In this document: piece after piece, positions 16,038 through 24,280 of the stretch
Layout: each line of letters opens with the position of its first letter
Position numbering within the stretch: position 1 is the first letter of the stretch
NCBI GenBank assembly: GCA_965194655.1
Contig: OZ239148.1
Location: 1,550,001 to 1,614,000 of the forward strand
Source: Hahnella lacustris
GTDB lineage: Bacteria; Pseudomonadota; Gammaproteobacteria; Burkholderiales; Burkholderiaceae_A
Direction: 5' to 3'
Length of the DNA: 64,000 nt
The notes under the pieces: model-generated
The model's database searches: none
Seen by the model: the letters and a program-made list of their open reading frames with translations, nothing else
What the model was told of the DNA's origin: nothing
Position numbers and translations under genes: made by a program

Positions 16038-17197
16038 TACGCGATCGCCCGCAGACCTTCAACAATTCGAATGCTTCGGGCCTTTAAGGCTGGTGCAAGG
16101 CCGGCGACCAACCCCGTCAGAACCGCTGCGCCCAGCTGAAGCCATGTGGTCTCCGGGGCTACGACGAAACTCTTAAAGAGCGTTCCCGTTGCCGCATGAA
16201 AAGCTGAGGCCACTGGGAAGGTGAGCGCAATGCCAAGGGCTCCGCCCAGCAGCGCCAGCAGCATGGACTCGCCCATCACCAAGCGAGCAACAAATCCCGG
16301 GGAGAAGCCCAGTGCCTTAAGGGTTGCATATTCGCTGGTTCGCTCACGTGCAGTCATGGACATGGTGTTGGCCATCACAGCCATGATGATGAGGATGACC
16401 ACAAAGGAGACCGCACGAATGGCCACCACGATGGCCTCAATCATGGCTACAAATCCGAGCTGAAAGGCCTTTTCGGTCTCCGTGAGGGTCTCCTTGGCTG
16501 AGTTGGCAAAGAGACCATCAATGGCCAATCCCACCTCCGCTGCCCGGCCAGGCGACTCAATCGCAGTGATAAAGACACCCACACTCTCCGGGTCTCGCGA
16601 GAGGCCGCGCCGCTTGACCTCCTCATTCAGATAGGCCCAGTGAAAATACATCTTGCCCGTGTCGGTGGACTCTTCCGCTCCCTCATAAATCCCGGCAATC
16701 AGGAACTCCCAGGTTCCGGGAAAGATCTGGCCCCTCAGGGTGATGATGTCTCCCTCTTTGAACCCATATTGTTCAGCCAGCCGACGACCAACCACCGCAC
16801 TCCGGCGGTCGCGAAAAAACCTGGTTCTTACTGAATCAGAAAGGCGGTATTCCGGATAGAGACGGAAATAGCTCTCTGGGTCCACCGCAAACTGCGGAAA
16901 GAAGTTGCGTGTGTCTTTGTAGACCCCACCGAACCAACGCGAATAAGTCATATCCGTGACCCCATCAGTTCCTCGAATCCGCTCTCCGTAAGAGAGCGGC
17001 AAAGGGAAGATGAGTGAGATGGCACTGCGCGTGATGAGCCGAGCCTGACTGGCCTGATCCGCTCCGGCGTACCAAGCCTTCACCACGGTGAGCAAAAGCC
17101 CAAACGCCAGAACAGCCACCACGAGCCCTAAAAGGGTGAGCAGCGAGCGCCCCTTGTTTCGCCAAATGTTGAGAAAGAGCAGCTTGAGAATCAGCAT
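16037..17197 (-). CDS. ABC transporter permease (FtsX family)
   Basis: 386 residues, the same length and fold as the downstream permease but clearly divergent in sequence. It has an N-terminal helix (GRSLLTLLGLVVAVLAFGLLLTVVKAW), a periplasmic domain, and three C-terminal helices with the ARERTSEYATLKALGFSPGFV coupling segment. It overlaps the ATPase gene by 7 bases upstream and the next permease by one base downstream, so the three are made together. It probably pairs with the second permease as a heterodimer in a MacB/LolCDE-like complex. There is no evidence for a specific cargo. Confidence 0.88.
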   Translation of the reverse strand: MLILKLLFLNIWRNKGRSLLTLLGLVVAVLAFGLLLTVVKAWYAGADQASQARLITRSAISLIFPLPLSYGERIRGTDGVTDMTYSRWFGGVYKDTRNFFPQFAVDPESYFRLYPEYRLSDSVRTRFFRDRRSAVVGRRLAEQYGFKEGDIITLRGQIFPGTWEFLIAGIYEGAEESTDTGKMYFHWAYLNEEVKRRGLSRDPESVGVFITAIESPGRAAEVGLAIDGLFANSAKETLTETEKAFQLGFVAMIEAIVVAIRAVSFVVILIIMAVMANTMSMTARERTSEYATLKALGFSPGFVARLVMGESMLLALLGGALGIALTFPVASAFHAATGTLFKSFVVAPETTWLQLGAAVLTGLVAGLAPALKARSIRIVEGLRAIA

Positions 17198-17862
17198 GTG
17201 GTCTCGAGCTGTCCCTTCTCAAGATGAATGGTGGCGCGGGCTGCATCGGCAGCCTTAGGGTCATGGGTCACCATCAGAATGGTTTTCCCCATTTCACGGT
17301 TGAGCCTCTGCAGCATGGCCAGAATGTCCTCAGCAGATGCGCGGTCCAGATCGCCAGTGGGCTCGTCGGCCACGATGAGGTCTGGGTCCGTGATGAGGGC
17401 CCGCGCGATGGCCACCCGCTGCTGCTGACCGCCAGAGAGTTCGTTTGGGGTGTGGGACATTCGGTCAGCGAGTCCCACCGCAGTGAGCGCCCTGACCACA
17501 CGCTCGTGACGTTCAGACCGAGCCAGTGAAGTGAGCTGGAGTGGAAGCTCAACATTCTCGTAGGCGGTGAGCACCGGGATGAGGTTGTAGAACTGAAAAA
17601 TGAAGCCCACATGGGCTGCGCGCCATCGTGCAAGCGCCGAATCAGAGAGCTGACTGATGTCGGTTCCATTGATGGAGATACGTCCGGAGGTAGGGCGATC
17701 TATGCCAGCAATGAGATTGAGCAACGTGCTCTTTCCAGAACCCGAAGGGCCCATGAGCGCGAGGAAATCGCCAGAGGCCACATCGAGGTCCAGGTCGTTC
17801 AGCACGACCACATCTTGATCTCCTCGACGATAGCTCTTACAGAGCGCACGGATCTCGATCAC
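17191..17862 (-). CDS. ABC transporter ATP-binding protein (MacB/LolD type)
   Basis: 223-residue ATPase. Walker A is GPSGSGKST, the Q-loop is FIFQFYNLIPVLTAYENVELPL, the signature motif LSGGQQQRVAIARAL, Walker B LIVADEPTGDLD, and the switch His is in VTHDPKA. The NLIPVLTAYENVELPL form after the Q-loop is characteristic of the LolD/MacB/FtsE group that drives FtsX-like permeases. The GTG start at 17862 overlaps the adaptor stop codon (GTGA), so translation is coupled. Cytoplasmic face of the inner membrane. Confidence 0.94.
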   Translation of the reverse strand: MIEIRALCKSYRRGDQDVVVLNDLDLDVASGDFLALMGPSGSGKSTLLNLIAGIDRPTSGRISINGTDISQLSDSALARWRAAHVGFIFQFYNLIPVLTAYENVELPLQLTSLARSERHERVVRALTAVGLADRMSHTPNELSGGQQQRVAIARALITDPDLIVADEPTGDLDRASAEDILAMLQRLNREMGKTILMVTHDPKAADAARATIHLEKGQLETTC

Positions 17863-18995
17863 AGGCGCTCCACCCGCACAGACTGCCCTGATTTTAGGGT
17901 CTCTGGTGGGCGCAAGACCACGGACTGACCCTCCTTGAGCTCTGCCGCCAGCACCAGGTCGTCACCCAACGCCTGGGGATTGGCCAACGTGACCTGCTGA
18001 ACGGACCCCTGGCTCAGGAGAAAGACAACCGACTTGCCGTCGCGCTGCGCGACCGCTGCTCTGGCGATCGCCGTGACAGGCTGGCGCTCGGCCTCTAGGA
18101 GAGGGCGAGGAAGAAAGGCGACCTTGGCGGACATATCCGGCAGGATTCTGGGATCAATGGCATCGAACTGAAGCTTGACGAGCCGAGTGGCCTTGGCCCG
18201 GTCGATGGTGGGGACCATTCGCGCCACACGCCCAGCAAATCGCTGATTGGGGAGCGCGTCCAGACCGATATCGACGGGCTGACCGATCTGAAGCTTGGCC
18301 ATACTCGACTCAGAGACATCAGCCTCGACCTCCAGGGTACGCATATCAGCAATGGTGACCACAGCGCCCTTGCTGTCTGCCGCAGAACTGAAGGGCGTGA
18401 TGTTGTCCCCCACATTGGCATTCTTGGTCAGCACAACCCCCTCAAACGGTGCGCGAATCTCTGTTTGGGAGAGCGCAGCGCGAGAGACATCTCGGGCGGC
18501 CTGCGAGGCCCGAACCTGTGCACGAGCCTTGTTGGCCCGGGCTAGCGCGGCATCAAAAGACGCCTGGGAGATATAGGACTGAGCGAGCAAGCTCTTGGCC
18601 CTCTCCTCTGCCCGTGCGGCGTCGTCTAGCTCAGCCTGTGCCAGCCCAAGCTGCGCTTCCGTCTGGGCGAGCTGCGCAGTCAACTCAAGCGATTCCAAGC
18701 GTGCGATGACCTCACCCTGTTTCACGCGACTGCCTTCTGTCACGCCCAGCCACTCCAGCCGGCCCTGGGCTTTGGTCGAGACGGCCGCCTTGCGCTGGGC
18801 CACCACGTAGCCGCTGGCATTCAGCACCGATAGTGCCTGACTGGGGAAGACCGTGACGACACTCGTGGCCTGAACGGAAGGACCCTGGCCCATTTTCCAG
18901 AGGAATGCGGCGCAGGCAAGCACAACGGCCAGCAGTGCGATTCGAAACCACCATGAGGAGAACCAACGCGATGAGCGGATCGTGACATCTGACAT
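17859..18995 (-). CDS. Periplasmic adaptor (HlyD/MacA-type membrane fusion protein)
   Basis: 378-residue protein with a single N-terminal membrane anchor (WFRIALLAVVLACAAFLW) and the usual order of membrane-fusion protein parts: barrel-sandwich half (SVLNASGYVVAQRKAAVSTKAQGRLEWLGVTEGSRVKQGEVIARLES), an Ala-rich alpha-hairpin (about residues 105-175), the second half (TEIRAPFEGVVLTKNANVGDNI) and a beta-barrel. It links the ABC permeases to an outer-membrane channel, as MacA does. ATG 18995 (MSDVTIRSSRW) is used; the frame extends further upstream but into the SUMF1-like gene. No TolC-like gene is in the window. Confidence 0.92.
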   Translation of the reverse strand: MSDVTIRSSRWFSSWWFRIALLAVVLACAAFLWKMGQGPSVQATSVVTVFPSQALSVLNASGYVVAQRKAAVSTKAQGRLEWLGVTEGSRVKQGEVIARLESLELTAQLAQTEAQLGLAQAELDDAARAEERAKSLLAQSYISQASFDAALARANKARAQVRASQAARDVSRAALSQTEIRAPFEGVVLTKNANVGDNITPFSSAADSKGAVVTIADMRTLEVEADVSESSMAKLQIGQPVDIGLDALPNQRFAGRVARMVPTIDRAKATRLVKLQFDAIDPRILPDMSAKVAFLPRPLLEAERQPVTAIARAAVAQRDGKSVVFLLSQGSVQQVTLANPQALGDDLVLAAELKEGQSVVLRPPETLKSGQSVRVERL

Positions 18996-19011
18996 GAGGA
19001 GGATATCTTTC

Positions 19012-19716
19012 TTATGGTTTAAAACACCGAAATCCAATATACGCCACTCGCGTGTCACGGGGCTTGGTGGCGAGGTCATCCTCGCGTTGACGTTCAGGTC
19101 CGTACCACCAGGACCCTCCTCGGGTGATGCGTTGTTCGCCCTGCCCCCCGTCCACCCACTCCCAGACATTGCCACCCATGTCATAGAGACCATTCACACC
19201 AGGCAGGGTGGTTTTGACAAGCACATGTCCTGTGCCCCGGTCTAATCTGCCCGCCGGGGCAACCCCCTGCCGCCCCAGGCAGCCGCTCAGGCAGTGGCTG
19301 CCGCCCGCGGTCGGACCACTGGGATAGGAATAGCGTGTGCCTCGTACGAAGGGGGACGGAGGCCGATCTCGTTGCTCCAGGTAAGCCGCAGAGGTCCACT
19401 CTGCATCCGTGGGGAGACGCTTGCCGAAGAAGGTACAGGCGGCTTTGGCCTCGTCGAAGGTGACGTGAACCGCAGGCTCGTCATCTTGGGCCGGGACGCC
19501 AAATGGCGCCCGCCAGGTCCAGCCCTTGCGCTGCTCCCAGCCAAAGGCATAGATCATTCCCCCGCCCTCCCGCTCGGCTCTGGTGACCAGGCCAGTGGCC
19601 TGCACAAACTGCCTGAATTGGCCCACGGTGACCTCGTGTAGATCCATCTGGCCGGCATACGCGGGGGTCGACAACAGGGATAAGGCTAAAAGCCTTGCAT
19701 GGAGCGGGTTCACCAT
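19012..19716 (-). CDS. SUMF1/FGE-fold protein, probably non-catalytic, secreted
   Basis: 234-residue protein with a likely signal peptide (LHARLLALSLLSTPAYA) and a formylglycine-generating-enzyme-like domain: VTVGQFRQFVQATG, KRLPTDAEWTSAAY, GLYDMGGNVWEWVD, ITRGGSWW and the terminal GFRC. True FGE uses two cysteines; only the one in GFRC is kept, while the SYxC-type position is occupied by WWYG, so aldehyde formation is unlikely. Family members without the Cys pair often have structural or binding roles. ATG 19716 (MVNPL) or 19746 (MTTKKQ) may be the start. It lies 16 bases upstream of the adaptor gene and appears to lead the export operon. Confidence 0.8.
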   Translation of the reverse strand: MVNPLHARLLALSLLSTPAYAGQMDLHEVTVGQFRQFVQATGLVTRAEREGGGMIYAFGWEQRKGWTWRAPFGVPAQDDEPAVHVTFDEAKAACTFFGKRLPTDAEWTSAAYLEQRDRPPSPFVRGTRYSYPSGPTAGGSHCLSGCLGRQGVAPAGRLDRGTGHVLVKTTLPGVNGLYDMGGNVWEWVDGGQGEQRITRGGSWWYGPERQREDDLATKPRDTRVAYIGFRCFKP

Positions 19717-19778
19717 GTCACACTTTTTCTGCTTCTTGGTTGTCATCGCTTTTTCGCTTCTGAAGTGGAGACGTTTGT

Positions 19779-20474
19779 ATGACCAGCAAATGGATTTCAG
19801 TTCCCAGTGCAGACGGACGCGCCTTTGATGCTCGCTTGAGTCTGCCACCGAAGGGCCAGGGGCCCGGACTGCTATTGATTCAGGAAATTTTCGGCGTCAA
19901 TGCCCACATCCAATCGGTGGCCGACCAATACGCCGCCGACGGGTTTGTGGTCCTCGCTCCCGATATCTTCTGGCGGCAATCCCCACGCTTACAACTGGGG
20001 TATGACTCCAACGGCTTCGAGCAGGGCTTATCCCTCTTGGGGGGCCTCGACCTCAACCTGACGGGCTCTGACCTTCAGCGCGCGACCGAGGTGCTGCACA
20101 GCCATGAGGCGTGCATAGGCCCGATCGCATCGCTGGGATTTTGTATGGGCGGACTCCTGTCTTTCTTGGCCGCTGCGAGGGCAGGTGTTGATAACGCGGT
20201 CTGTTACTACGGTGGCGGTATTCATCAGCACCTCGACTGGGTTGACGATATCTCCTGCCCACTGCTTCTGCACTTTGCAGAAAAGGATGCCTACATACCC
20301 CAAGAGGCCGTCGCTGCGACCCGCAGTGCACTCGCGGGACGGGACCATGTTCGGATCGTGGTGCACCCGGGCGTCGACCACGGGTTCAACTGCTCAGAGC
20401 GGCCTGCTTGGAACCACGTTGCCGCGCTGCGCGCACGCGGTCAGACGCTCGTACATCTCTCGGAAGGGCTTTAA
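19779..20474 (+). CDS. Dienelactone hydrolase family protein
   Basis: 231-residue alpha/beta-hydrolase. The DLH residues are visible at the expected positions: Glu36 in LLIQEIFGV, nucleophile Cys122 in GFCMGG, Asp170 in AEKDAYIP and His201 in VDHGF. The family hydrolyses dienelactones in chlorocatechol breakdown, but many chromosomal copies act on other esters or lactones, so the substrate is open. No signal peptide. It diverges from the SUMF1-like gene (62-base gap) and converges with puhE with only 4 bases between stops. It marks the left border of the photosynthesis cluster. Confidence 0.9.
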   Translation: MTSKWISVPSADGRAFDARLSLPPKGQGPGLLLIQEIFGVNAHIQSVADQYAADGFVVLAPDIFWRQSPRLQLGYDSNGFEQGLSLLGGLDLNLTGSDLQRATEVLHSHEACIGPIASLGFCMGGLLSFLAAARAGVDNAVCYYGGGIHQHLDWVDDISCPLLLHFAEKDAYIPQEAVAATRSALAGRDHVRIVVHPGVDHGFNCSERPAWNHVAALRARGQTLVHLSEGL

Positions 20475-20478
20475 CGAG

Positions 20479-21243
20479 CTAAGCGCTTGATCCCCGAAAG
20501 CGCCAGAGGCGCTCCGGGCGAATCGGCAGGACCAGCAAGAGGTGCTCCAACAGGCTGAGCGTCAAGAGCGACGCCACGAAGGCATCTCTCGATTGTGCCC
20601 AGTCCGGCTGTGGGCTCAGCGCACGATGCCATGCCAGGAGCGTCAAGATCATGACCGCGCTTGCTGTGAGTGCAAACAAGGGGGTCAGTCCTCGCCTTCG
20701 AAAATAGCTGCTGAGGTGGCTGGTAGGGCCGGGCAGAAAGCCCTCATAAAAGTTTCGCACGCCCCAGAAGAGATTGAGCTTGGTGCTCAGGCGCATGGCA
20801 TACATCACCAAAAAGACTTGGGCTGCGGTGTTGTTCTCTGCATTCCAGGCCGGCAGGCAGATGGCCACTCCGGCCACCAACAAGGCAATCTCATGATGAA
20901 GAATGGCCTGTATGGCCATACGCAGACGAGACCATCCGCGGGATTGCGGCGGGCAGGGCCGACGATTCGGACCCGAGACCCAACCCAGCAGGAAGGCCAA
21001 TTCAATCCAACACCAAACCAATAAGACGCTCGTAAAACCGAGGTAAGCGCCCAATTGCGTCTCCATGGAGGCACTCTCAGCCGCAATAATCACACCCACC
21101 ACGCAACCCAGAGTGGCAACGACCATCGACTGGCGCTGGCCCGATGGGCGGCGGTGCGATGCCCAGAGCACTGCTCCGGTGAGAGACCACCACAGCGCAA
21201 TCGCCAAAGCGAATGGAGCAAGCAGAATGAGCGCATGCCCCAT
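20479..21243 (-). CDS. puhE: Photosynthetic complex assembly protein PuhE
   Basis: 254-residue integral membrane protein with about seven hydrophobic segments. The YAMRLSTKLNLFWGVRNFYEGFLP block, ending in a hydrophilic PTSHLSSYFRRR loop, is the typical PuhE signature. In Rhodobacter, PuhE modulates bacteriochlorophyll supply and reaction-centre assembly. It is the last gene of the bchF...puh superoperon, 9 bases after acsF. It has no convincing promoter of its own and converges with the dienelactone hydrolase gene. Confidence 0.9.
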   Translation of the reverse strand: MGHALILLAPFALAIALWWSLTGAVLWASHRRPSGQRQSMVVATLGCVVGVIIAAESASMETQLGAYLGFTSVLLVWCWIELAFLLGWVSGPNRRPCPPQSRGWSRLRMAIQAILHHEIALLVAGVAICLPAWNAENNTAAQVFLVMYAMRLSTKLNLFWGVRNFYEGFLPGPTSHLSSYFRRRGLTPLFALTASAVMILTLLAWHRALSPQPDWAQSRDAFVASLLTLSLLEHLLLVLPIRPERLWRFRGSSA

Positions 21244-21252
21244 CAGTCTGCC

Positions 21253-22368
21253 TTACCAGCTCGGCGCCAGACGCACGTCCGCTGGCAGCGCACGTTTGCG
21301 AACTGGCAGAAAATACAGACGAGTGAGGGTTAGCGCAGCCTGAACCGCACAGGACGCCTGTGTGATCTTGGACAACACCCCTCCTCGTGCCCTTGCCGCA
21401 TCGATCTTGGCCTGAAGCTGGCAGAGACGATCGAGCCCGGCCTGGAAGGCAGGGCTGTCGAAGCAAAGCGTGACGGGAAAGACCTGCTGGCAGATCTGGC
21501 TGGTGATCTCAAAGACTCGATAGTCATACGCCTTGGTATCGAGCCCCAACGCGCGATGCATCACTGGGCGGCTCTGATCACGCACATACATCGTGGCAAA
21601 AACGGCCAACTGGAAGAAACGAATCCAGTAGACATTCAGGCCACTCAAGAGCTTGGGATTGGCCCGCATGAGCAATGCAAAGGCCTCACCATGACGGAAC
21701 TCGTCGTTGCACCATTTTTCAAACCACAGAAAGATGGGATGAAACCGAAGCTCAGGATGCTTCTCGATCTGACGATAGATGGCGATGTATCGGGCATATC
21801 CGATCTTCTCGGACAAATAGGTCGCGTAGAAAATAAACTTCGGGCGGAAGTAGGTGTACTTCTTGGCCTTCGTCAGAAAGCCGAGGTCCACTCCAATGCC
21901 AAAATCCTTCAGCCATTGATTAATGAAGCCCGCATGTCGAGACTCATCTCTCGCCATATAACCAAAGACATCCCGCATATCCGGGTTCTGGACCTTTTTC
22001 TTGAGCTCTGCGTACAGCACACATCCTGAAAACTCTGATGTGATCGAGCTCACAAGGAAGTCACTGAACTCTTTATAGAGCTCTGGGGGCAGGTCTGAAT
22101 AGTCCTGTCCCACCATCTCCGGTGGACGTTGAAAGTGGTCATCGTTGTTGTCGGCCGCAAACTCCGCCATCAGCGCATCCCACTCTTTGCGAAGTGGCTC
22201 TACCGAGATGGCATTGATCTCAGCCGCATTGGTTGTGTAAAAACGCGGCGTCAGGAGTGTGTCTTGCAAGGCCTTCTGAGTGGCCTCATTCGTGGCCCTC
22301 TGGGCGCGAACCTGTGGGTCAGGCCTGGCCTCTGCTGCGGCGATGGCGACGTCGTCATATCCACTCAT
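21253..22368 (-). CDS. acsF: Mg-protoporphyrin IX monomethyl ester oxidative cyclase (aerobic)
   Basis: 371-residue diiron monooxygenase that uses O2 to close ring E, giving divinyl protochlorophyllide. Carboxylate/His iron ligand motifs are visible: FSGCVLYAELKKK, ARDESRHAGF and CNDEFRHGEAF. Its size and sequence fit the proteobacterial AcsF. It sits inside the puh operon between puhC (ATGA overlap) and puhE, a placement known in several purple bacteria. The oxygen-independent enzyme BchE is not in the window, so bacteriochlorophyll synthesis here depends on oxygen unless bchE lies elsewhere. Some AcsF proteins need the partner BciE or Ycf54, neither seen here. Confidence 0.96.
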   Translation of the reverse strand: MSGYDDVAIAAAEARPDPQVRAQRATNEATQKALQDTLLTPRFYTTNAAEINAISVEPLRKEWDALMAEFAADNNDDHFQRPPEMVGQDYSDLPPELYKEFSDFLVSSITSEFSGCVLYAELKKKVQNPDMRDVFGYMARDESRHAGFINQWLKDFGIGVDLGFLTKAKKYTYFRPKFIFYATYLSEKIGYARYIAIYRQIEKHPELRFHPIFLWFEKWCNDEFRHGEAFALLMRANPKLLSGLNVYWIRFFQLAVFATMYVRDQSRPVMHRALGLDTKAYDYRVFEITSQICQQVFPVTLCFDSPAFQAGLDRLCQLQAKIDAARARGGVLSKITQASCAVQAALTLTRLYFLPVRKRALPADVRLAPSW

Positions 22369-22865
22369 GATCGTTCTCCCTTGAGGTGGTTCTCTGATTG
22401 TGATGTTCTGCGCACGGGGGTCTGAAGGTAGACCGAAAACACCGTCGCATTGGTTGCGCCCAGCGCTGTGAGATCAATGCCTCGCTGCGTCACTGGGTCG
22501 TGAATATGGAGGCTGTCATCAGAGCCTCTTCTCAGCAGAAACGGGGCAGACGGATCTCCGCCGGCTCTCAGCCTTGCCTGCGCGAGAGAACGAAGCACAG
22601 AACGCGCAAAGCCTGCTTCGCCCACGATGGGTGACAAGGTCTGACCCGTACTGTGATCCGTTACGACGATGTCGCCATCTGGGCCATCCTCGAACCGCAC
22701 CGCCCGCTCTGTATAGGTCATCACCAGAGTCCATTGTTCAGCCTGATCTCTGGCCTGCCGCTTTTCATGAGCAGACCAGCCCGCAAACACCAAGGTGCTC
22801 AAAAGCAGGATGCCGATACTGGCAAGGGGCCAGCCTTCAACGCGCGGTCTGGAGATCAGTCTCAT
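22365..22865 (-). CDS. puhC: Photosynthetic complex assembly protein PuhC
   Basis: 166-residue protein with one N-terminal membrane helix (WPLASIGILLLSTLVFAGW) and a periplasmic domain containing VRFEDGPDGDIVVTDHSTG and the end motif IDLTALGATNATVFSVYLQ, typical of PuhC. It helps organise LH1 around the reaction centre. ATG 22865 (MRLISRPRVEG) is used; an in-frame start at 22883 adds six residues. It overlaps puhB upstream by about 29 bases and acsF downstream by ATGA, so translation is coupled on both sides. Confidence 0.9.
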   Translation of the reverse strand: MRLISRPRVEGWPLASIGILLLSTLVFAGWSAHEKRQARDQAEQWTLVMTYTERAVRFEDGPDGDIVVTDHSTGQTLSPIVGEAGFARSVLRSLAQARLRAGGDPSAPFLLRRGSDDSLHIHDPVTQRGIDLTALGATNATVFSVYLQTPVRRTSQSENHLKGERS

Positions 22866-23469
22866 GATGCTGAGTATTGGCAAGCGGGATGGTTCGAAGA
22901 ATTCGCTCCGACACGGAACGCACGTCGGGAAGGCCGCGCATCATGGGCTCTGGATGCGAAAAGCGCCAAGGACGAGCGTGTGGCCAAAGGTGAAGATAGG
23001 CAATCTTGTCTTCCGAGACGAGTCGGAATGCAATATCGCCCGATCCATTGCTCCGCAGCCGAAGGTCCGCCGACGCAATTCGGGTCCACGGCACATTGAA
23101 GGTCACATTCAGAACAATGCCGATGCGCATGATGAGCCGCTTGGTCGTGACGGTGTACACCGTGGTTCTCGCGGTGAGCCAAGCCATCGCCCAGAAAAGC
23201 CCCAAAGCGAGACCAAAGACCACCGCCATTCCAGCTGCCGCCGCAGCCGTCGCGCCGGTGGCCTCACCTTCGGCTGGGCTGAGCAATAGTCTTAAGGCCA
23301 GCATCGAGAGGAAGTACGCCACCAGAGCACGGCCATGGAAGACGGTCTTAAAGACCTCTGCAGCCACGGGCGAGCCCTGCCAGACGATGCGTTCGTCCGA
23401 AGGTAAGGCCTCTGGAAGCCCGTACTGGGGCTCCAGCTCATGCTCATGGCCGTGATGGTGGGCTCTCAT
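22837..23469 (-). CDS. puhB: Photosynthetic complex assembly protein PuhB
   Basis: 210-residue membrane protein containing a bacterial PH-like domain: GLPEALPSDERIVWQGSP at the start, two or three hydrophobic segments, then TVYTVTTKRLIMRIGIVLNVTFNVPWTRIASADLR, typical of PuhB. In Rhodobacter, PuhB assists reaction-centre assembly and probably binds as a dimer. The N-terminus is His-rich (MRAHHHGHEHE). It overlaps puhA by ATGA upstream and puhC downstream. Inner membrane. Confidence 0.92.
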   Translation of the reverse strand: MRAHHHGHEHELEPQYGLPEALPSDERIVWQGSPVAAEVFKTVFHGRALVAYFLSMLALRLLLSPAEGEATGATAAAAAGMAVVFGLALGLFWAMAWLTARTTVYTVTTKRLIMRIGIVLNVTFNVPWTRIASADLRLRSNGSGDIAFRLVSEDKIAYLHLWPHARPWRFSHPEPMMRGLPDVRSVSERILRTIPLANTQHHETDLQTAR

Positions 23470-24251
23470 GCCAGGGGATCCCGACGGCGTGGGTCAGCAA
23501 ACAAGGTTCCCGCACCGTAATAGGCAGTGATCTTCTCCTCTTCCAGCAGCGTGACCGCCTGGGCCGAAGCGGTTCCGGGAACACCCTCGAACTGTGAAGC
23601 CATGATGGCCTCCACCTCAATCCAGGACGGCTCAAATCGCCGGTGATGGATCGTCAGAAAGTTCATCGGCAGCAGCACCGTGCGACCGCCGTTGGTTCGC
23701 ATTTCGAGGTAACGGATCATGTGCTCAGAACGATCAACCCAAGCGTCTGTGATCGTGCCGGCCGTCTGCTTGTCTGCACCGAGCACCTCTAGGCCGATGG
23801 GGTTGGTGTCCTGATGGGCGAGCGAGAATCCGGCTGCGATGCGCAGGGGCACGATCTTGTCATGGCCATCCACAGTCTTATCGGTCACATTCATGCGCTG
23901 GGTGTAGGCGCCTGGCCCAAGATCGGCGAACATCGGATCGCCAATGGGCTCCAACGGGGTTCCCGGCATCCCACTCAGGGATTCGCCCTTGACCACGGGT
24001 GCCTCCATGTCTCGTCCGTGAGGTGCAAGAAACTCGCCGTGAAACGCGGTCTTGTAAACCTTTGGCTCAGGAATATGCAGAATTCCCGAGTCGTAGCGGA
24101 TCGAGCCGTCAGGGCGCGGGGTCTCCAGCGGGAAGCCCTCTCGCTTGCTCTCCAGCGTGAGATAGATCACGAGCCCAGCGAAAAAGATCCAAAACAAATA
24201 CAGGACCAGTTGGGCGACGTCGATGTAGTCGGTGATTGCTCCAGTTCCCAT
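23466..24251 (-). CDS. puhA: Photosynthetic reaction centre H subunit
   Basis: 261-residue H subunit that caps the L/M core on the cytoplasmic side and shapes proton transfer to QB. A single N-terminal helix (VAQLVLYLFWIFFAGLVIYLTL) is followed by ESKREGFPLE, the standard membrane-to-cytoplasm junction, and by GTPLEPIGDPMFADLGPGAY, a strongly conserved H-subunit block. The cytoplasmic PRC-barrel-like domain continues to the C-terminus. The gene lies 29 bases after lhaA and overlaps puhB, as in other purple bacteria. Confidence 0.97.
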   Translation of the reverse strand: MGTGAITDYIDVAQLVLYLFWIFFAGLVIYLTLESKREGFPLETPRPDGSIRYDSGILHIPEPKVYKTAFHGEFLAPHGRDMEAPVVKGESLSGMPGTPLEPIGDPMFADLGPGAYTQRMNVTDKTVDGHDKIVPLRIAAGFSLAHQDTNPIGLEVLGADKQTAGTITDAWVDRSEHMIRYLEMRTNGGRTVLLPMNFLTIHHRRFEPSWIEVEAIMASQFEGVPGTASAQAVTLLEEEKITAYYGAGTLFADPRRRDPLA

Positions 24252-24280
24252 GGTGTTCTCCTTGTGTGGAAGTCAAAGGC

